Source of the DNA: Candidatus Woesearchaeota archaeon
GTDB lineage: Archaea; Nanobdellota; Nanobdellia; SCGC-AAA011-G17; GW2011-AR20
Assembly: GCA_018302725.1 (NCBI GenBank)
Contig: JAGVZJ010000022.1
Coordinates: forward strand, 1-7,479
Direction: 5' to 3'
DNA: 7,479 nt
The translations under genes were made by a program, and so were the position numbers. Below, one piece after another: positions 5,363 to 7,479 of the stretch. Below the pieces are notes generated by a model. That model was not told the origin of the DNA. It searched no databases and saw nothing but the letters and a program-made list of their open reading frames with translations. Every line of letters begins with the position of its first letter. Within the stretch, counting starts at the first letter, position 1.

Positions 5363-6273
5363 ATGATAACCTTTCCATCTATTACTATGGTAGGGCTTCT
5401 TAATATTGTATCAATATGCATATCAGTTTTTATTTTGCCGCCCATGCTGAAATTAGAACCGAAAGCTATGTGGCATGTCCCTACTGCTTTTTCATCCTGC
5501 AAAATATTTCCTATTAACTTAGCCTTGTAATTTGTTCCTATTCCGAATTCAGCGATATTTGTACCATTTTTTATTTTATTGAATAGCTTAGCTATTTTAC
5601 ATTTTTTATCTGAAACATTTACTGCGTTTCCGTTTTTGATTGTGATTACTGTTCTTTTTTGAGCGAATACTTCTTTATCATTTTTAAATTGATCAATAAC
5701 CATTCTTCCGTTTGTTGTTCCTTCTAATGGTGCTATAAATACTTCCCCTCCTGGCAGGTTTCCCACCCCTCTTATTTTTCCAGTGTCCAAACTCCATTTC
5801 CTTCCTTTTACAGAAAAAACAAGAACAGTTCCTGAAGGCGTTTGTATGGAAATGTTCTTGGCACTTTTTACTTTGCTATACACTTTTTTTGTAAATTCTT
5901 CAATTTTGTTATAATCTGCCAGCATACTTTGTTTCATGATTTTTTCATTTATTCCAGGAAGTGTGGCTACCTTTGCTCCCTTTTTTGCTGCATTTATTGA
6001 TGCGTTTGTATGGGTTATGCTCATTGTGGTAGGAGCTATAACTATGGAATAGTCTAACATTTGCTTTGCAACCTGTTTAGAAGGTTCTGTGCCACTTACT
6101 TCTGGTATTGGGATTAGAATTAAATCAACAATATTTGTAATTTTTTCTGCTTCTTTTTTTATTGCTTCACCTATTTCTCTTCTTTTTTTATCTGTTACAA
6201 TGAGAACTCTATCTTTTTTGTTTACATTTAAACAATTATTCAATATTATTTTGGCTTGTTTTTGAAATTTCAT
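5341..6273 (-). CDS. M29-family (AmpS/aminopeptidase T-like, COG2309) metallo-aminopeptidase, short form
   Basis: This 310-residue protein carries the M29 metal-site pattern. Glu177 lies in NLPGGEVFIAPLEGTTNG, Glu242 in AEFGIGTN, His268 in GTCHIAFGSN, and His286 and Asp288 in DMHIDTIL. These correspond to the dinuclear metal ligands of Thermus AmpT. The ending PTIVIDGKVIIKKGKL is also typical. The family removes N-terminal residues from peptides in the cytoplasm. Characterised M29 enzymes have about 410 residues, so this is a shorter subgroup common among archaeal annotations. At the position of the AmpT Tyr352, seven residues after the metal His, there is Phe275. The gene is the last of the visible operon and its start overlaps the phosphatase gene by 38 bases. 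No strong ribosome site is seen; the next in-frame Met (72) would delete the N-terminal fold, so the ATG at 6273 is preferred. Confidence 0.88.
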   Translation of the reverse strand: MKFQKQAKIILNNCLNVNKKDRVLIVTDKKRREIGEAIKKEAEKITNIVDLILIPIPEVSGTEPSKQVAKQMLDYSIVIAPTTMSITHTNASINAAKKGAKVATLPGINEKIMKQSMLADYNKIEEFTKKVYSKVKSAKNISIQTPSGTVLVFSVKGRKWSLDTGKIRGVGNLPGGEVFIAPLEGTTNGRMVIDQFKNDKEVFAQKRTVITIKNGNAVNVSDKKCKIAKLFNKIKNGTNIAEFGIGTNYKAKLIGNILQDEKAVGTCHIAFGSNFSMGGKIKTDMHIDTILRSPTIVIDGKVIIKKGKLV

Positions 6274-6772
6274 TTTTTTTACTTAACTCTATTATTTTAT
6301 TAAAAGATTCTAATACACATAACTCTGTGTTGTTTATAGTCTCTTCGTATATCTTTGGATTATTTGAACCATCTACGTCTTTGAGTATTACTTTGTTTGC
6401 ACATAAATTTGTTATTAAGAAAGTTTTATTTTTAAACTGAGGACATTTTTCTAGTAGTAATTTGTTTACATCTGGGTGCATTGTAACTATCAAATTTGCT
6501 CTTTTTAGAACCTCTTCCGTTAGTGGTTTGGACAGATGGTTTTCCATATTTATTCCTTTTTTATCTAGATGTGGCTTGGACAACATATATTCTGTGGGGT
6601 AATCCTTTAAGCACTTTCCACGAGGGGGTGGAAGTATAAATCCATGCAATCCGTAGGAATCTACCTCTATTGAATTGTAACCTCTCTTTTCTAATTCTCT
6701 TCTAAAAATTCTTTCTGCAATTGGCGACCGGTGCATATTCCCCTTACAAACAAATATTATTTTGGTCTTCAT
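6236..6772 (-). CDS. Low-molecular-weight protein-tyrosine-phosphatase-like protein (arsenate reductase fold)
   Basis: The 178-residue protein opens with the LMW-PTP P-loop: IIFVCKGNMHRSPIAE, with Cys9 as nucleophile and Arg15-Ser16 closing the CX5R loop. The family consensus is CxGNxCRSP, so the usual second Cys is His14 here. VDSYGLHGF (37-45) follows the second helix. About 20 extra residues at 48-69 (PPPRGKCLKDYPTEYMLSK) precede LDKKGINMENHLSKPL. RANLIVTMHP (91-100) is the expected central strand. The general-acid loop, usually a DP motif, reads KDVDGSNNPKIYEE (131-144), with Asp132 or Asp134 as candidate. Family members hydrolyse phosphotyrosine or similar monoesters; the substrate here is unknown. 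Start and stop overlap neighbours: ATGA with tgt, and 38 bases with the aminopeptidase gene, so translation is coupled. The last 12 residues are low-complexity and probably disordered. Confidence 0.88.
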   Translation of the reverse strand: MKTKIIFVCKGNMHRSPIAERIFRRELEKRGYNSIEVDSYGLHGFILPPPRGKCLKDYPTEYMLSKPHLDKKGINMENHLSKPLTEEVLKRANLIVTMHPDVNKLLLEKCPQFKNKTFLITNLCANKVILKDVDGSNNPKIYEETINNTELCVLESFNKIIELSKKNEISKTSQNNIE

Positions 6773-7479
6773 TTTGCTTTGTAATTCTTTAAAAATTCTT
6801 TTTTGAATTTTTCAAATTTATCTTCTTTTATACTTTTTTTTACTTCATCTATCAAATTTTTTACAAAATACAAATTGTGCCATGTAATCAATCTTTTCCA
6901 TGTTAACTCATTTATCTTAATCAGATGGTAAATATAAGCTTTTGTGTAGTTTTTGCATGTGTCACACTTACAGCTTTTATCCAAAGGAGTGAAATCATTT
7001 CTAAACTTTTGTTTGTTTATTCTTATCTCTCCATTTTTTGTGAAAACTACATGGTGCCTTGAATGTCTCGTAACATAACAGCTGTCAAAGATGTCTACTC
7101 CATTTCCTATTGCGTTTACTATGTCTCTTGCACTTCCGATTCCCATTAGGTAACGAGGTTTGTCCTTTGGCATATGAATAACGGAGTTTTTGACTGCTTT
7201 GTCTAGCAATTTTGAACCTTCCCCCATTCCTAATCCACCGATAGCATAGCCGTCAAAATCTAAACTACAGATTAACTCTGAACTTTTTTTCCTCAAATCG
7301 TTGAATGTTCCCCCTTGGATTATCCCGAATAACAACTGTTTTTTGTCTGTGTGAGCCTTTTTGCATCTTTTAGCCCATTTATAAGTTATATTTACACTTT
7401 CTTTTATACACTCCTTGTTGTCTTCAAATTTAGGCATGTAATCAAGGACCATAGCAATATCAGACTTCAGTTCTTGTTG
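6769..7479 (-). CDS. tgt: Queuine-type (bacterial-type) tRNA-guanine transglycosylase, N-terminus outside window
   Basis: The reading frame is open through the right edge, so the gene starts outside the window; an internal ATG at 7452 is not the start, because the upstream codons (QQELKSDIA) continue the family match. The 236 visible residues include SDIAMVLDYMP, FGIIQGG (51-57, Gln55 in the base pocket), YAIGGLGMGEG (78-88), KPRYLMGIG and GVDIFDSCYVTRHSR, in which Asp132 aligns with the nucleophile Asp280 of Zymomonas Tgt. The zinc site is complete: Cys170, Cys172, Cys175 and His201. Tgt exchanges guanine in tRNA for a 7-deazaguanine base, at position 34 in the queuosine type. The protein ends just after the catalytic domain, lacking the C-terminal PUA-type extension of archaeosine enzymes. 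It is the first visible gene of an operon with the phosphatase, overlapping it by four bases. Confidence 0.92.
   Translation of the reverse strand, partial: QQELKSDIAMVLDYMPKFEDNKECIKESVNITYKWAKRCKKAHTDKKQLLFGIIQGGTFNDLRKKSSELICSLDFDGYAIGGLGMGEGSKLLDKAVKNSVIHMPKDKPRYLMGIGSARDIVNAIGNGVDIFDSCYVTRHSRHHVVFTKNGEIRINKQKFRNDFTPLDKSCKCDTCKNYTKAYIYHLIKINELTWKRLITWHNLYFVKNLIDEVKKSIKEDKFEKFKKEFLKNYKAK

Noticed and set aside
7450..7452. ATG as the start of tgt
   Set aside because: The frame continues open to the window edge and the upstream residues QQELKSDIA match the conserved Tgt segment, so this Met is internal.
1..7479. CRISPR array, tRNA or rRNA gene, insertion sequence or attachment site
   Set aside because: I saw no regularly spaced direct repeats, no cloverleaf-like sequence, no transposase and no terminal inverted repeats on reading both strands.

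Overview
The window looks like part of an AT-rich archaeal chromosome, most likely from a DPANN-type lineage (Woesearchaeota/Pacearchaeota-like). This assignment is inference. It rests on TATA boxes close to TTTATATA about 24-28 bases before several start codons, leaderless starts beside genes with GGAGG ribosome sites, an Lrp/AsnC regulator of archaeal style, very tight gene packing, and bacterial-looking housekeeping enzymes. No rRNA, tRNA, CRISPR array, insertion sequence or phage structural gene was seen.

Left part (1-1223), accessory in character. An Lrp/AsnC-type regulator runs off the left edge on the minus strand. It is divergent from a 56-residue protein, and the shared 117-base intergenic region carries an inverted repeat that overlaps the TATA box of the small gene. 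Next comes a 120-residue putative membrane-anchored or exported protein with a Ca2+-loop-like DxDxDGxxD motif. Its stop codon lies inside a hairpin followed by a T-rich tract, which looks like a terminator. The stretch 611-803 holds no gene; it contains T tracts and the promoter and leader of the 120-residue gene.

Middle part (1224-5349). On the minus strand a UbiB/AarF (ABC1) atypical kinase with two C-terminal membrane segments is followed four bases later by a very basic 87-residue protein whose ribosome site lies inside the end of the kinase gene. Divergent from the kinase is a cytoplasmic M2 (ACE-like) zinc peptidase, then a Nudix hydrolase with its own promoter just after the peptidase stop codon.

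Right part (5341-7479). A minus-strand operon reads tgt (5' part outside the window), then a low-molecular-weight phosphatase, then a short M29-family aminopeptidase. The genes overlap by 4 and 38 bases. The aminopeptidase gene converges on the Nudix gene with a 9-base overlap lying in a near-perfect palindrome flanked by T tracts on both strands, a likely bidirectional terminator.

The two peptidases would suit intracellular peptide turnover, the Nudix enzyme nucleotide clean-up, and Tgt tRNA base exchange. Nothing in the sequence ties them into one pathway. The least explained parts are the Lrp/56-residue pair, the 120-residue Ca-loop protein and the basic protein coupled to the kinase.
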